Position numbers and translations under genes: made by a program. DNA of 27,809 bases, taken from positions 1 through 27,809 of the forward strand of contig JAKPQU010000190.1 in the NCBI GenBank assembly GCA_029555925.1, in the 5' to 3' direction. This document shows, in pieces, positions 6,602 to 15,494 of the stretch. The DNA is from Bacillota bacterium. GTDB lineage: Bacteria; Eremiobacterota; SpSt-956; JAKJGF01. A model generated the notes under the pieces. The model worked only from the letters and a program-made list of their open reading frames with translations, did no database searches and was not told where the DNA came from. Within the stretch, counting starts at the first letter, position 1. Each line of letters begins with the position of its first letter.

Positions 6602-7438
6602 TTATTGAGAAATCATACCGATTACTACGCCGAACCTGCCTGTTTTGCCTTTTTCGGCTCTGTGGGAAAAAAACAGATCGTTTCTACAAGATGTGCAGAG
6701 AGGGGAAATCTCTAAATGTTCTTCCTTTATACCTGCTTCTATGAGCTGAAATTTTATGGCTTTCTTCATATCCAGATGTAATGAACCATTTTTCTGATAA
6801 AAAAATGTTTTTCCAGAAGAGCTGAAATTATTGCAAAACTCCATAAAAACATCGTGACCTACCTCATAACAGCATGAGTCTATACAGGGGCTTATACCGA
6901 CGATTATATCAGAAGCATGGCAGTCAAAATTTTTTTCCATTTCTCCGATTGTTTTTACTGCTAATTTTTTCACAGTTCCACGCCATCCGCAGTGAGAAAT
7001 TCCTATAACTTCTTTCACAGGATCGTAAAAAACTGCTACGGCGCAATCTGCTACAACAGCCATAAGTAACAGGTTTTTATCATTACATATGAGACCATCT
7101 GTTTTTTCTATGCCATCCTCCCAGCTAAATGCACCTCTTCCTCTGTCTGCTCCGGTAACCACTTCCAGATTATCACTGTGAACCTGTTCCATAGCTATAA
7201 GATTATTGATGGTAAATCCGAGTTTTTCCGAAGCTTTTTCTCTGTTAGCAATGACTGAATCAGAATCATCATTTACATGGATTCCGAGATTGAGTGAATG
7301 GTAGGGATAGGAACTGTAACCGCCGGCTCTTGAAAAAACGGCGCATTTCACATGAGGGTAACAGGAAAGATGTTTAAAGGTAAAGTAAGTAAGAGATTTT
7401 GCAGTGGTATCTACTGTTTCTGATAATTTCATAATCAC
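6602..7438 (-). CDS. pgeF: Peptidoglycan editing factor PgeF (YfiH/laccase-domain family)
   Basis: A 278-residue protein with the full set of YfiH-family motifs. QVHSDN carries H87, ADCAVAVFYDP carries C132, and ISHCGWRGT carries H149; together they form the family's metal site. SPCIDSCCYEVG (183-194) and FFSHRAEKGKTGRFG near the C-terminus are also typical. The family was first called polyphenol oxidoreductase; E. coli PgeF removes mis-incorporated L-Ser from UDP-MurNAc peptides, and some members act on purine nucleosides. It is cytoplasmic. The start is uncertain: GTG at 7438 or ATG at 7432 (two residues shorter), neither with a clear SD. It follows the GAF kinase gene by 84 bases that hold a dispersed repeat. 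Confidence 0.9.
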   Translation of the reverse strand: MIMKLSETVDTTAKSLTYFTFKHLSCYPHVKCAVFSRAGGYSSYPYHSLNLGIHVNDDSDSVIANREKASEKLGFTINNLIAMEQVHSDNLEVVTGADRGRGAFSWEDGIEKTDGLICNDKNLLLMAVVADCAVAVFYDPVKEVIGISHCGWRGTVKKLAVKTIGEMEKNFDCHASDIIVGISPCIDSCCYEVGHDVFMEFCNNFSSSGKTFFYQKNGSLHLDMKKAIKFQLIEAGIKEEHLEISPLCTSCRNDLFFSHRAEKGKTGRFGVVIGMISQ

Positions 7439-7458
7439 TTTTCTGACTGATACATTCT

Positions 7459-7512
7459 GTGTAAACTTCCGGCTTATTTTATGATAATTTACACGAAAAA
7501 TTTTACACTCTC
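7459..7512. repeat. Short dispersed dyad repeat GTGTAAA, copy B
   Basis: GTGTAAA (7459-7465) faces TTTACAC (7488-7494), and TTTTACACTCTC follows. The intervening CTTATTTTATGATAA matches copy A at 1176-1236. It fills most of the gap between the histidine kinase stop and the pgeF start on the minus strand, so it would lie in the pgeF leader. Confidence 0.5.
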
Positions 7513-7522
7513 GTTATTTCTA

Positions 7523-8827
7523 TTATTCTTCCGGTAAATCTATAACTTCTTTTTTAGGTAAAGTAAATGTGAAAATAGTGCCTTCATTGACGCGGCTCTG
7601 AACCCAGACCTGTCCTCCGTGAAGGGTAACAAGCTCTTTTACGAGTGCAAGGCCGAGACCTGTACCGCCATATTCTCTTGTTGTACTCCCGTCTATCTGT
7701 CTGAATTTTTCAAATATTATATCGAAATTTTCTTCCGAAATACCTATACCGGAATCTGCCACAGATATTTCAAAGTACCTTTCTTTTTCTTCTACCATCA
7801 GTTCAACCCGTCCGTCATAAACATTGAATTTTATGGCATTATCAACTAAATTTCTGATAATTCTCCTCAAACGTTGCGGGTCTGCATAAGCAGGATTTAT
7901 ATCGGGAGGAATATCGGCTGTAATGGTTATCTTTTTCCTTTCCTTCTCATTTGAAAGGCTTTCCAGACACTCTTCTATAACTTCTGTCAACATGACTTCC
8001 TCACGGTTTAATACTATTCTGTTGGTCTGAACAAGAGAAATATCCAGAAGATCATCTACCAGTCTGAGCATATGTTTTCCGTTTTCAAGAATATATCTGC
8101 TACATCTCTGATATTTATCATTTACCTCACCCAGTCTTCCGCTGACTATAGTTTCGGAAAAACCAAGTATGGAAGTCAGAGGAGTTCGTAATTCATGACT
8201 TATATTGGCAAGAAACTCATCTTTAAGTGCATTGGCATCCTGTAGCTGTCTGTGAGATTCCTGAAGTTCTACAAGGGTACGCTGTAAATTCTCATAAAGC
8301 TGTGCATTTTCTATTGCAACAGCAGATTGATTGGAAAGGGCTGTAAGCAACTCAAGATCAGATTTATTAAAGACACCGCTGTTAACCCTGTTATCTATAT
8401 AAATAACACCGAGGATTTTCTGTTTTAATTTAACAGGTACACACAGTATTGATCTTATTTCATGGAGAAGTATGCTGGAACTTTTTTTAAACCTTGGATC
8501 CTGAAGGGCATTTGTGCTTAAAACACTTTCACCTGTTTCTGCAACTTTCCTTACAATACTTCTACTCAGAGAAAGATCGTCTTCCACAACCTCCTGCCTG
8601 TCCATACGTCTTGCAGTCTTAAAAACAAAATCTCCCGTATCTTTATCAATCAGTACAATATATCCTCTCTCTGCTTTCATAACATCCAGAACCATGTCCA
8701 TAACACGGTTTAACACTTCGTTAATATCCAGAGTAGAATTAATTACCTGCCCTACCTGATAAAGTAGGGCAAAACGATCACTCTTTATATTCGGGAGTAT
8801 CTTTGAACTTCCAGAGCTTTCTGACAT
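7523..8827 (-). CDS. Cytoplasmic GAF-domain sensor histidine kinase
   Basis: A 434-residue protein. A GAF sensor domain spans about 20-178 (ERGYIVLID, RSILCVPVKLKQKILGVIYI), a short coiled-coil linker 178-203, then HisKA with H211 in ANISHELRTPL and a HATPase_c domain. The ATPase has the N-box RNLVDNAIKF (N330), the G1 box ADSGIGIS (D358) and the G2 box GGTGLGLALV (387-396). No transmembrane segment or signal peptide is present, so it senses a cytoplasmic cue (small ligand, redox or nucleotide). The H-box has the normal acidic residue after His, unlike the two hybrid kinases at 21073 and 25716. No response regulator is adjacent, so it is an orphan kinase. The start is supported by TAGGA eight bases upstream. 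Confidence 0.93.
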   Translation of the reverse strand: MSESSGSSKILPNIKSDRFALLYQVGQVINSTLDINEVLNRVMDMVLDVMKAERGYIVLIDKDTGDFVFKTARRMDRQEVVEDDLSLSRSIVRKVAETGESVLSTNALQDPRFKKSSSILLHEIRSILCVPVKLKQKILGVIYIDNRVNSGVFNKSDLELLTALSNQSAVAIENAQLYENLQRTLVELQESHRQLQDANALKDEFLANISHELRTPLTSILGFSETIVSGRLGEVNDKYQRCSRYILENGKHMLRLVDDLLDISLVQTNRIVLNREEVMLTEVIEECLESLSNEKERKKITITADIPPDINPAYADPQRLRRIIRNLVDNAIKFNVYDGRVELMVEEKERYFEISVADSGIGISEENFDIIFEKFRQIDGSTTREYGGTGLGLALVKELVTLHGGQVWVQSRVNEGTIFTFTLPKKEVIDLPEE

Positions 8828-8961
8828 AACGAATTCCTAACACTGCTTTTTATATATAAGTACAACTTGCATAATAATTAATAAGTTATTATAACAAAAA
8901 AGTTCCTTAAAAACAATATGTAATAGGGTAAAGATTTATTATTAACTAAAATCCCATTTTT

Positions 8962-8982
8962 TTCACTTTTCACTTTTCACTC
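8962..8982. repeat. Heptamer tandem repeat (TTCACTT)3
   Basis: Two TTCACTT units and one TTCACTC lie in the 219-base gap between the MBL hydrolase stop and the kinase start. The same unit is expanded at 19018-19175. Confidence 0.75.
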
Positions 8983-9046
8983 TAAATATTCTGTAGTAAA
9001 TTTCTTTTTCTATTTTATGTAATTTCTATAAAATTACCTGTCATTT

Positions 9047-9772
9047 TTAAACACTATCACATTCTGCAAAGCAAAAATCCCTTGTTTCTTTCATAACAGC
9101 TTCAAAATTCACATCATACATAAAATTATCTCCATGTACACTAAAAAGTCTGTGAATCTTATAATCCAGATTATCCATAATATAAACTAATTTATCAATA
9201 GACGCTACTTTATCTTCAGGCGCCACAATATCATTACAATCGGGATAGGGGCCTATGGTCCAGTCACCTGTTATCATAGTTCCTTTAAATACTATCATGA
9301 GATCCTCATAGGAATGTTTCGGCGCATATATTAAATATAGCGGTTCTCCTCCTATATCAATCTGATAGAAATCAGTAGAAAAAACCTCATCGAATAATCC
9401 CGTATTATTTGCTATTTTCTCACCGTATATTCGTTTATTTTTGGTCCAGTAAATATAAAAAAAACTCTTAATAAAATAATCATTAAAAAAAGACGTATGT
9501 CCCAGAAGTTTTGCTTTCGGGAAAGCTTTTTTATAGTGGAATATAGAATAGGTATGATCAAGATGGGAATGGGAGCAGAGAATATATTTCGGCCCTTTTA
9601 ATCCCTCTTCTTTTATGAATTCTTTAATATATTCAATAGGACGGTTCTGTCTCCTGATAAAAGGAGGCATTTCCATAAGAACACACTCACCGTTTGCCTC
9701 CAGTAGCCATGTGGCACACAGAGGGTTGCCGTAACGGCCTATCATATAAATTCCATCGGCACATTTATTCAT
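9047..9772 (-). CDS. MBL-fold metallo-hydrolase
   Basis: A 241-residue single-domain metallo-beta-lactamase-fold protein. Metal ligands are visible: HSHLDH (H68, H70, D72, H73), H153 in APKHSYED, D170 in ITGDW and H213 in VHGDN. This set fits a two-metal hydrolase acting on thioesters, phosphodiesters, lactones or similar; the sequence does not tell which. No signal peptide. It lies downstream of, and in the same direction as, the ATPase-PglZ fusion (94-base gap) and could be co-transcribed with it, which would make it a candidate accessory enzyme. The ATG is preceded directly by four AGCTGAT heptamers instead of a Shine-Dalgarno site. An internal ATG (codon 10, 9745) is an alternative start but would remove the first beta strand. 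Confidence 0.88.
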   Translation of the reverse strand: MNKCADGIYMIGRYGNPLCATWLLEANGECVLMEMPPFIRRQNRPIEYIKEFIKEEGLKGPKYILCSHSHLDHTYSIFHYKKAFPKAKLLGHTSFFNDYFIKSFFYIYWTKNKRIYGEKIANNTGLFDEVFSTDFYQIDIGGEPLYLIYAPKHSYEDLMIVFKGTMITGDWTIGPYPDCNDIVAPEDKVASIDKLVYIMDNLDYKIHRLFSVHGDNFMYDVNFEAVMKETRDFCFAECDSV

Positions 9773-9773
9773 A

Positions 9774-9806
9774 ATCAGCTATCAGCTATCAGCTATCAGC
9801 TATCAG
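9774..9806. repeat. Heptamer tandem repeat (ATCAGCT)4.7
   Basis: Four perfect ATCAGCT copies (9774-9801) and a partial fifth. The array starts one base outside the MBL start codon and therefore fills its ribosome-binding region. Confidence 0.92.
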
Positions 9807-9828
9807 GATAGTATCATATACTAATCAT

Positions 9829-9863
9829 GGTCACCGGTCACTGTTCACTGTTCACTGTTCACC
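9829..9863. repeat. Heptamer tandem repeat (GTTCACT)5
   Basis: Five 7-base units: GGTCACC, GGTCACT, GTTCACT, GTTCACT, GTTCACC. The array ends three bases from the stop codon of the ATPase-PglZ fusion gene. It differs in sequence from the ATCAGCT array 22 bases away. Confidence 0.88.
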
Positions 9864-9866
9864 ACC

Positions 9867-12800
9867 TCACGATTTAAATATAACTACAAGAGGCACTATA
9901 ACTTCTTCAAGAGAAATAGAGCCATGAACATATCTATTTTTCCCGTAAGGAACTTTATTTATTTCACGAAAACCATGATCGGAAAATAAAATGACCATAG
10001 TCTTCTGAGGTAAAGATTTCATATAAGCTTCAAGGTATACACCCAGTTGAAGATCTATTTCCTGATATAAAACATGAAGGTCTTCACAGGAATTATGTAT
10101 TTTATTATCTATCAGATTATATTTAATAAAATGTTCAAGACCGGCTGTCTGTTTCCTTTCTTCCTGTAAATTAATTTCTTCTTCAAAAGGTAATTCATCA
10201 AAAGAAAATACATCCAGAGTGGCTTTAGAAGGCCAGTCAGCCAGATGGAGTGCCTCCATCTGAACAGATGTGACAGTAGGTGCATGAGCCCACAGAGGAA
10301 TTTCTCTCACAATACGACACTGTGAAAAAGAAGGAAATCTCTTTTTCTTGATATAACCCCATAAATCCCATCGCAAACCGTCTAAAAGTAAATATTCTAT
10401 ATGTTCGGCCCTGAGAGAATTACTGTAAACAGGAAGAATATCAGAAATAATATCCTGTATGAAATACGGTCTCGGCTTTTCTCCCTTTTTCCATTTAACA
10501 TAACTCGCAGAATAAAATTTAATAAATTCATCATTATATAATTTAAAAATGCCATCGAGTCTGTCTTTTAACTGATGTAAAAATATATCTTCCACTGCAG
10601 AGTAAACTTTTACGGACTTATTAAAAGAACCAAGCCAGTAATGAAGAAAAGAAAGATATAAAGAGAAAACCTTTTCCCACTGTAAATAATTATTCAGTTT
10701 ATCACAGTGATACTTATCCAGGGCATCGATTGATCTGTTGATGGAAAAAAACAACTTGAAAGCTCTTTCTTTATCGCCTTTATTCATATCAGTATTATTA
10801 TAAAAATCGAGAAGTTCCTGTCTGTTCACAAGAGACGGCTTATCATGCAATAATTTAAACAGTAAATAATAGGCCTTTTCTCTGATAAACGAAAAAATTT
10901 CCTCTCTTTTTATTATGTTTAAAGTCACAGAGAGCTTATCTTCCGGAGAATTATCGGTAATGACATTCCAGAAGGTCACTTCAAGTTTTTCCTGAAATAT
11001 TATTCCCTCTCCGTCTTTTATGAGGGTTCCTGCAAGATCCTTCTTCTCGAAAAAAATATATTTACCGAATTCAATGAGAGTATCATAATCTTTCTCAATA
11101 TCATAAAGTGAAATTCCTGTGAGGTGAGAAATTTTTTCCTTATAATCAATGGAATGAAACGACATCCAGAGCAAAACCCACAAAAGAAAATTGAACTTTT
11201 CTTCCCCGAGTTTCTGATAAAGAGTAGACAGTTCGGGATATCTTTCATGTATCTCCAGTTTCAGAGGCAGTTCTCTATAAGATGAAGTCTTTGATATTAC
11301 CTTTACATAGACTCTGCTGTCCAGAGCTTCCCCTTCTGTCACCCATTCCTGAAATATGTCCAGAAGTTTATCTCTTGGAAAACTTCTGTCCAGGATATTA
11401 TCACAGAGTTCGTCAATATTCCTGGTAACAATAATAAACCTGCCACTGAGCGCCTCATTAACGGCATCTATAACGGGAGGAGTCACACATTCTCTCAGTT
11501 GTGAGAGCAATGTTATATCATCTGCATCTATCTGAAGCAATTGCCTCAGAGAAGAAGCTGTTTTATTTTCTCCAATCTCCTGAAGACCTTTTATGACATA
11601 AGACAGATTCTCTCTGTATCTCTCATCACGAAGAGCAGCAAGGTATTCTTTTATTCCTCTCTCTATTATGCCTTCCACTTCCTGCAGAGAAGGAAGAGAC
11701 AGGTCTTTACCGGGTAGAAATCCGCATGTACAGAGAGGCTTTCTTCTGAGCAGTCCCGGTTCGAAATAACGGCATTTTTGTTCCATTATCCTGGCAATAT
11801 ATCTGTCTACTTTTACCCTGTCATCCTTTACTGACAGGAAAGAAATCTTCGAAAAATGTTTGAGAAACCTGTATCCTTCGGTATCTTTAATTTTATCGAA
11901 AACAAGGAACCTTTCATCTGAGAGAACCGTCATATGCTCCTGCTGATAGACAGATTGATACATGGTGACAAATTTTTCAAAATTCTCTTCCAGTTCCTTC
12001 ATATAATCTGCGGTAAATACCCTGTTTGTATCGGAGAGAATTTCACTTACCTGCTTTTTCTCTTCTATAATAAGTAAATAATTTTTCTCTTCAGGAACGG
12101 AGAAACCGGGATAATTTATATAATGGTAAATAAAAAGATATTTATCGACATATTTAAAGAAGAAATTCTTTATATGTTCAAATTTTTCAAAGGTTTTGAT
12201 GAAATAAGGGTTTTCCTGAAGAAACAGGGATAATCGTTCAAGGCCTTCCAGGGAAGAATAAGAGATTTTAATTTCCTCCAGAATGGCTTTTACCGTTTCC
12301 ATGTCTTTTCTTATAACAGTCCAGTCGAAATCTTTCAATCCCTGATAGTTACAGATTTTATTGATTTCCCCGGCCAGTTTATCCAGTTCTTCTTCCATTT
12401 CTCTTTTTTTCTGACATAATATGGCCCATATTTCCTGCTGATTTCCGTAGGTAAAATCTTCTTTCTGATATTTCTGAGGCAGAAAGGGCAGGGAACGAAT
12501 TCTTTCCTGAAGAGAAGAAGGGATAAGTTCTCCCGGTAATATATGGGTAATTTTTTCAAAATTGCTTCCGTTCAGCTGGTTTAATCCTATCTTTCTGTCT
12601 TCATTTACCGGTGTGATTAAACCTGAAAATATAAGGGAATAGACAAGAAGTTCGAACTGCAAGGAAGATATGCCGAAAAGGCCTTTTCTCATCTGCCAGT
12701 ATATATCTTCGAGAAGATTTTTTTCTTCAAACATGAGAGATAAAAAGAGAGACGTAATCTCACTTTTCCTGGGAGAAACAGACAGTTCGAAACCTCCGGG

Positions 12801-15209
12801 AATCTTCCTTACAAGCTTCATAGGCTGAAGAAATCCCTCTATGATCATCCGAAGGCCGTAATCAGGATTTCTGTCTATAATCATCCTTCCGGGCCTTAAA
12901 AACCTGTCTATGAGATCTTTTATTTTATTCCTTGTCAGGGCAGGCATAAAAGGTGATATATCTATATGTTTCGGATAAACATATTCCAGGACGGAAGAGG
13001 AAACCTGTTCCAGTATATGTTCAAAAGAGAAAAGCTCGTTTATTACGGAATATTTTATGTCAGACGGGAAAAAGACAAATCTGCCCGATTTATAGCTCTC
13101 CGTGAGCAATGAAAAAACTTTTTTTCTTTCTTTATCCAGAAGAGACGACAGTAATTCCGCCGCCCTTTTACCTGCAGAGGAGCTGTCTTCTTTATATTCT
13201 TCCCATAACATCAGATGGGAAAAAGCTTCTCTGAAAGGTCTTTCATCTATGATTTTTTCAGGAAGCCAGAAGACGAATGATTTTTTGTATTCTATAAGAG
13301 GAACGATTGTGTTCTCTAAATATTTAATCTGTTTATCTATTTCAGAGGGAGTGGCCATAAAAAGGACAAAATCCATTTCGCTTTTTGCCATCTGCTCCGA
13401 GAGAAGGGCAAGCTTTTCATCGGTAAAACGGATAAGAGAGGTTATGACAAGCCCCGCTTCACGGGATGTATTCTGCCAGGTAACGGTTCTCCTTGTAAGG
13501 GAATGGAGACGAAAGTGGGCAAGAGGAAAGAGAGGATCGGTAAACCACGGGAAAAGGTGTTCATATATCCTGCTGTCTTCCGGGAACAGACTGTTTTCTA
13601 TATATTCCGTCTTTCTCTTTATAATAAGATTTATATCTGCCTCCATATCTATAAAATAAGCATATTCAAAGGGTTCCCTGTGTTTTATTACACCTATGTA
13701 AGCACCGTCTCTGCAGAGTTTTTCCAGGATATCGCTTATATACTGATAATTTATCCCTGATTCTATATCGGTAACCCTGTAGAGAATAATTTCTGCAAGG
13801 TTCTTTACGGAATAATGTTTTTTTATGGGAAGAATTGCGGATATAATCAGAATTTTTATCAGTCTGAAAGCCAGAACTCTTTCTTCATCAGAAGGAAAGA
13901 GTTTTTCTATTTCATGTTCGTAATATTTATAAACTATGTCATGATACGGATTAAGTCCGACTGTTTCTTTTATCCTTACCCTGAAATGATCAAATATAAG
14001 GTCAGGCGTAAGGAGCGTATCGTCCGCCCATTGAAGTATACCTTCTATATTCCTCGTATCATCGCCTTTTATCTCATAATGGATAAAATCTACAACACCT
14101 CTCTGCTGGGAAAAAAGAAATTTCAAATTATCCAGTAAGAAAACCGTTTCAGGATGAACAGGATAAAGAGAAACGAATCGTTCTTCCGTCACAGACCATG
14201 ACGAGAAAGCTCCTTTAAATTTTTTATATAACTGTTTTAATCTGTCTATGGCACCGTCACGTTTTATAATGAGTCTTCCCTTTATCAATTCTTCTATATG
14301 TTTTCCCGTGAGAAAGAGTCTGACAGGATATCTGTCCTTTATCTTGTTGAATATATAGGGAGAAATCTCCCCCGTTTCTTCTATTCTTTCCTGAAGGCTC
14401 CCGGTTATCCAGAGAGGAAGAGAAGAGGAAATTTCCCCGAGAAACTGTAAAAACCTTATATCTTCATTAAATTTTCTCCCTGTAGGTTTGGAGCGGAGAA
14501 ATTCCGAAAGTTCATCAATAAGGAATACCGCACCCGTATAGCCGGAGGAAGAAAGTATCTTCATAAAATCGGTAAAGAAATCTTTTCGTGAATATTTAAA
14601 TCTATAGGGCAGATCGAGTTTTCCTATGAGTTCTTCCAGTAAAGACAGATCGAGTTCATCAGAGCTGACATCTGCCTCAGAGAATCCTTTTTCTGAGAGG
14701 AAGATATCAAGGTCTGTTCTGTAACGGGCAGTTAAAAGACTTACTATATCATCTTTAAATCTCTTCATATCGGAGAGAATACTTTTACCTGTCAGTTTTT
14801 TGATGTGATCGTCCAGCGAGAAAGAAATAATATCTTCAAGGCTTTCGCTGCTGCTGTGTTCCAGGAGAGATAAATTTAAAACAAAAAAATTTTCGCCCGT
14901 GATTTTTCCCGAGAGTTCCGATAATTCGCCTGAAAACCGGAGAAGACCGTGAGATAATGGTTCCGAGAGAAGAAGGCTTAATATGCCAAGGAAATGGGAT
15001 TTACCTGTACCGTAACTGCCCTGCAGGAAAAAGCCCTGTCCTTTTTTCCTTGAAATTTCCCTTAATATTACCGTGAGATTTTCCGTTACTTCACCTGTAA
15101 GTATAAAACTTTCATAAAGCAGTTTTTTCAGTTCTTCATCCAGGAGATCGGAAAATTTTATAACTGTTTTTACCGGCGGCACGGAAATAAGATCTGATAC
15201 TGAAGTCAT
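9867..15209 (-). CDS. BrxC/PglY-like AAA ATPase fused to a PglZ phosphatase domain
   Basis: A 1780-residue cytoplasmic protein. Residues 1-330 match the ATPase of BREX BrxC/PglY (DUF6079-type): VSDLISVPPVKTVIKFSD, Walker A GSYGTGKS (64-71), Walker B VFLIDELSEF (D232, E233), a sensor-like WITGSLQE (267-274) and DRYPVRLFLT with likely Arg finger. The long helical middle has C1146, C1160 and C1162 (LCTCGF), a possible partial zinc site. The last ~180 residues are a PglZ-like alkaline-phosphatase-superfamily domain: LLLDGLRWD (D1610), APTVTS (nucleophile candidates T1645/T1647), FSDHGF (D1744, H1745) and RYVHGSISLEEVIVPL (H1762). In BREX and Pgl these are separate proteins that, with a methyltransferase, block phage replication. 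No other BREX gene is in the window. One reading frame, no break; AAGGA precedes the ATG. A defence role is inferred, not shown. Confidence 0.85.
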   Translation of the reverse strand: MTSVSDLISVPPVKTVIKFSDLLDEELKKLLYESFILTGEVTENLTVILREISRKKGQGFFLQGSYGTGKSHFLGILSLLLSEPLSHGLLRFSGELSELSGKITGENFFVLNLSLLEHSSSESLEDIISFSLDDHIKKLTGKSILSDMKRFKDDIVSLLTARYRTDLDIFLSEKGFSEADVSSDELDLSLLEELIGKLDLPYRFKYSRKDFFTDFMKILSSSGYTGAVFLIDELSEFLRSKPTGRKFNEDIRFLQFLGEISSSLPLWITGSLQERIEETGEISPYIFNKIKDRYPVRLFLTGKHIEELIKGRLIIKRDGAIDRLKQLYKKFKGAFSSWSVTEERFVSLYPVHPETVFLLDNLKFLFSQQRGVVDFIHYEIKGDDTRNIEGILQWADDTLLTPDLIFDHFRVRIKETVGLNPYHDIVYKYYEHEIEKLFPSDEERVLAFRLIKILIISAILPIKKHYSVKNLAEIILYRVTDIESGINYQYISDILEKLCRDGAYIGVIKHREPFEYAYFIDMEADINLIIKRKTEYIENSLFPEDSRIYEHLFPWFTDPLFPLAHFRLHSLTRRTVTWQNTSREAGLVITSLIRFTDEKLALLSEQMAKSEMDFVLFMATPSEIDKQIKYLENTIVPLIEYKKSFVFWLPEKIIDERPFREAFSHLMLWEEYKEDSSSAGKRAAELLSSLLDKERKKVFSLLTESYKSGRFVFFPSDIKYSVINELFSFEHILEQVSSSVLEYVYPKHIDISPFMPALTRNKIKDLIDRFLRPGRMIIDRNPDYGLRMIIEGFLQPMKLVRKIPGGFELSVSPRKSEITSLFLSLMFEEKNLLEDIYWQMRKGLFGISSLQFELLVYSLIFSGLITPVNEDRKIGLNQLNGSNFEKITHILPGELIPSSLQERIRSLPFLPQKYQKEDFTYGNQQEIWAILCQKKREMEEELDKLAGEINKICNYQGLKDFDWTVIRKDMETVKAILEEIKISYSSLEGLERLSLFLQENPYFIKTFEKFEHIKNFFFKYVDKYLFIYHYINYPGFSVPEEKNYLLIIEEKKQVSEILSDTNRVFTADYMKELEENFEKFVTMYQSVYQQEHMTVLSDERFLVFDKIKDTEGYRFLKHFSKISFLSVKDDRVKVDRYIARIMEQKCRYFEPGLLRRKPLCTCGFLPGKDLSLPSLQEVEGIIERGIKEYLAALRDERYRENLSYVIKGLQEIGENKTASSLRQLLQIDADDITLLSQLRECVTPPVIDAVNEALSGRFIIVTRNIDELCDNILDRSFPRDKLLDIFQEWVTEGEALDSRVYVKVISKTSSYRELPLKLEIHERYPELSTLYQKLGEEKFNFLLWVLLWMSFHSIDYKEKISHLTGISLYDIEKDYDTLIEFGKYIFFEKKDLAGTLIKDGEGIIFQEKLEVTFWNVITDNSPEDKLSVTLNIIKREEIFSFIREKAYYLLFKLLHDKPSLVNRQELLDFYNNTDMNKGDKERAFKLFFSINRSIDALDKYHCDKLNNYLQWEKVFSLYLSFLHYWLGSFNKSVKVYSAVEDIFLHQLKDRLDGIFKLYNDEFIKFYSASYVKWKKGEKPRPYFIQDIISDILPVYSNSLRAEHIEYLLLDGLRWDLWGYIKKKRFPSFSQCRIVREIPLWAHAPTVTSVQMEALHLADWPSKATLDVFSFDELPFEEEINLQEERKQTAGLEHFIKYNLIDNKIHNSCEDLHVLYQEIDLQLGVYLEAYMKSLPQKTMVILFSDHGFREINKVPYGKNRYVHGSISLEEVIVPLVVIFKS

Positions 15210-15244
15210 GATAAATTCCTTTTCCTGATAAATAATTTTTTTAT

Positions 15245-15273
15245 ATTATATCATAGTGAAGGCTTTTTGTTAT
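15245..15273 (-). promoter_or_regulatory. Candidate promoter of the ATPase-PglZ gene
   Basis: On the minus strand a perfect TATAAT (plus-strand 15245-15250) has ATAACA (15268-15273) 17 bases upstream, four of six matching the -35 consensus. It lies 36 bases from the ATG. The AT-rich context lowers confidence. Confidence 0.35.
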
Positions 15274-15368
15274 TTTTTTATATTTAAAAGACCTGAAAAA
15301 GGAATAATTTTTTATAAATGAATCTATCTACAAAGGTCAGTAAAATGACTTTACTGAAAATTAAAACA

Positions 15369-15494
15369 GAGTTACGCAAAAAACAGAAGAAAACCAGTCA
15401 TTGCGAGCGAAGCGAAGCAATCCCGTCATAACAACAGAAAACCATTGGGATTGCTTCGTCGCTTCACTCCTCGCAATGACAAAAGGCGTAACTC
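15369..15494. repeat. Palindromic repeat, family 'TTACGC', copy B
   Basis: GAGTTACGC (15369-15377) and GCGTAACTC (15486-15494) are perfect outer arms. The inner arms are TCATTGCGAG..AGCAATCCC (about 15398-15424) and GGGATTGCTTCG..CTCGCAATGA (about 15454-15479). The whole can fold into one long hairpin. It shares outer ends and core with copy A at 243-351. It lies 160 bases upstream of the ATPase-PglZ gene and may mark an insertion point between that gene and the toxin-antitoxin pair. Confidence 0.8.

Noticed and set aside
9019..9037. Terminator after the MBL hydrolase
   Set aside because: A seven-base stem GTAATTT/AAATTAC with one G:C pair and no T-tract on the minus strand.
9774..9863. CRISPR-like array
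   Set aside because: Repeats are 7 bp with no spacers, and no cas genes are present.
13102..13659. 185-codon plus-strand frame inside the ATPase-PglZ gene
   Set aside because: Antisense to a continuous conserved frame, with no domain likeness and no ribosome site.
9867..15209. Complete BREX or Pgl phage-defence operon
   Set aside because: Only the ATPase and PglZ functions are present; no methyltransferase, BrxA/B, BrxL/Lon or helicase is found in the window.
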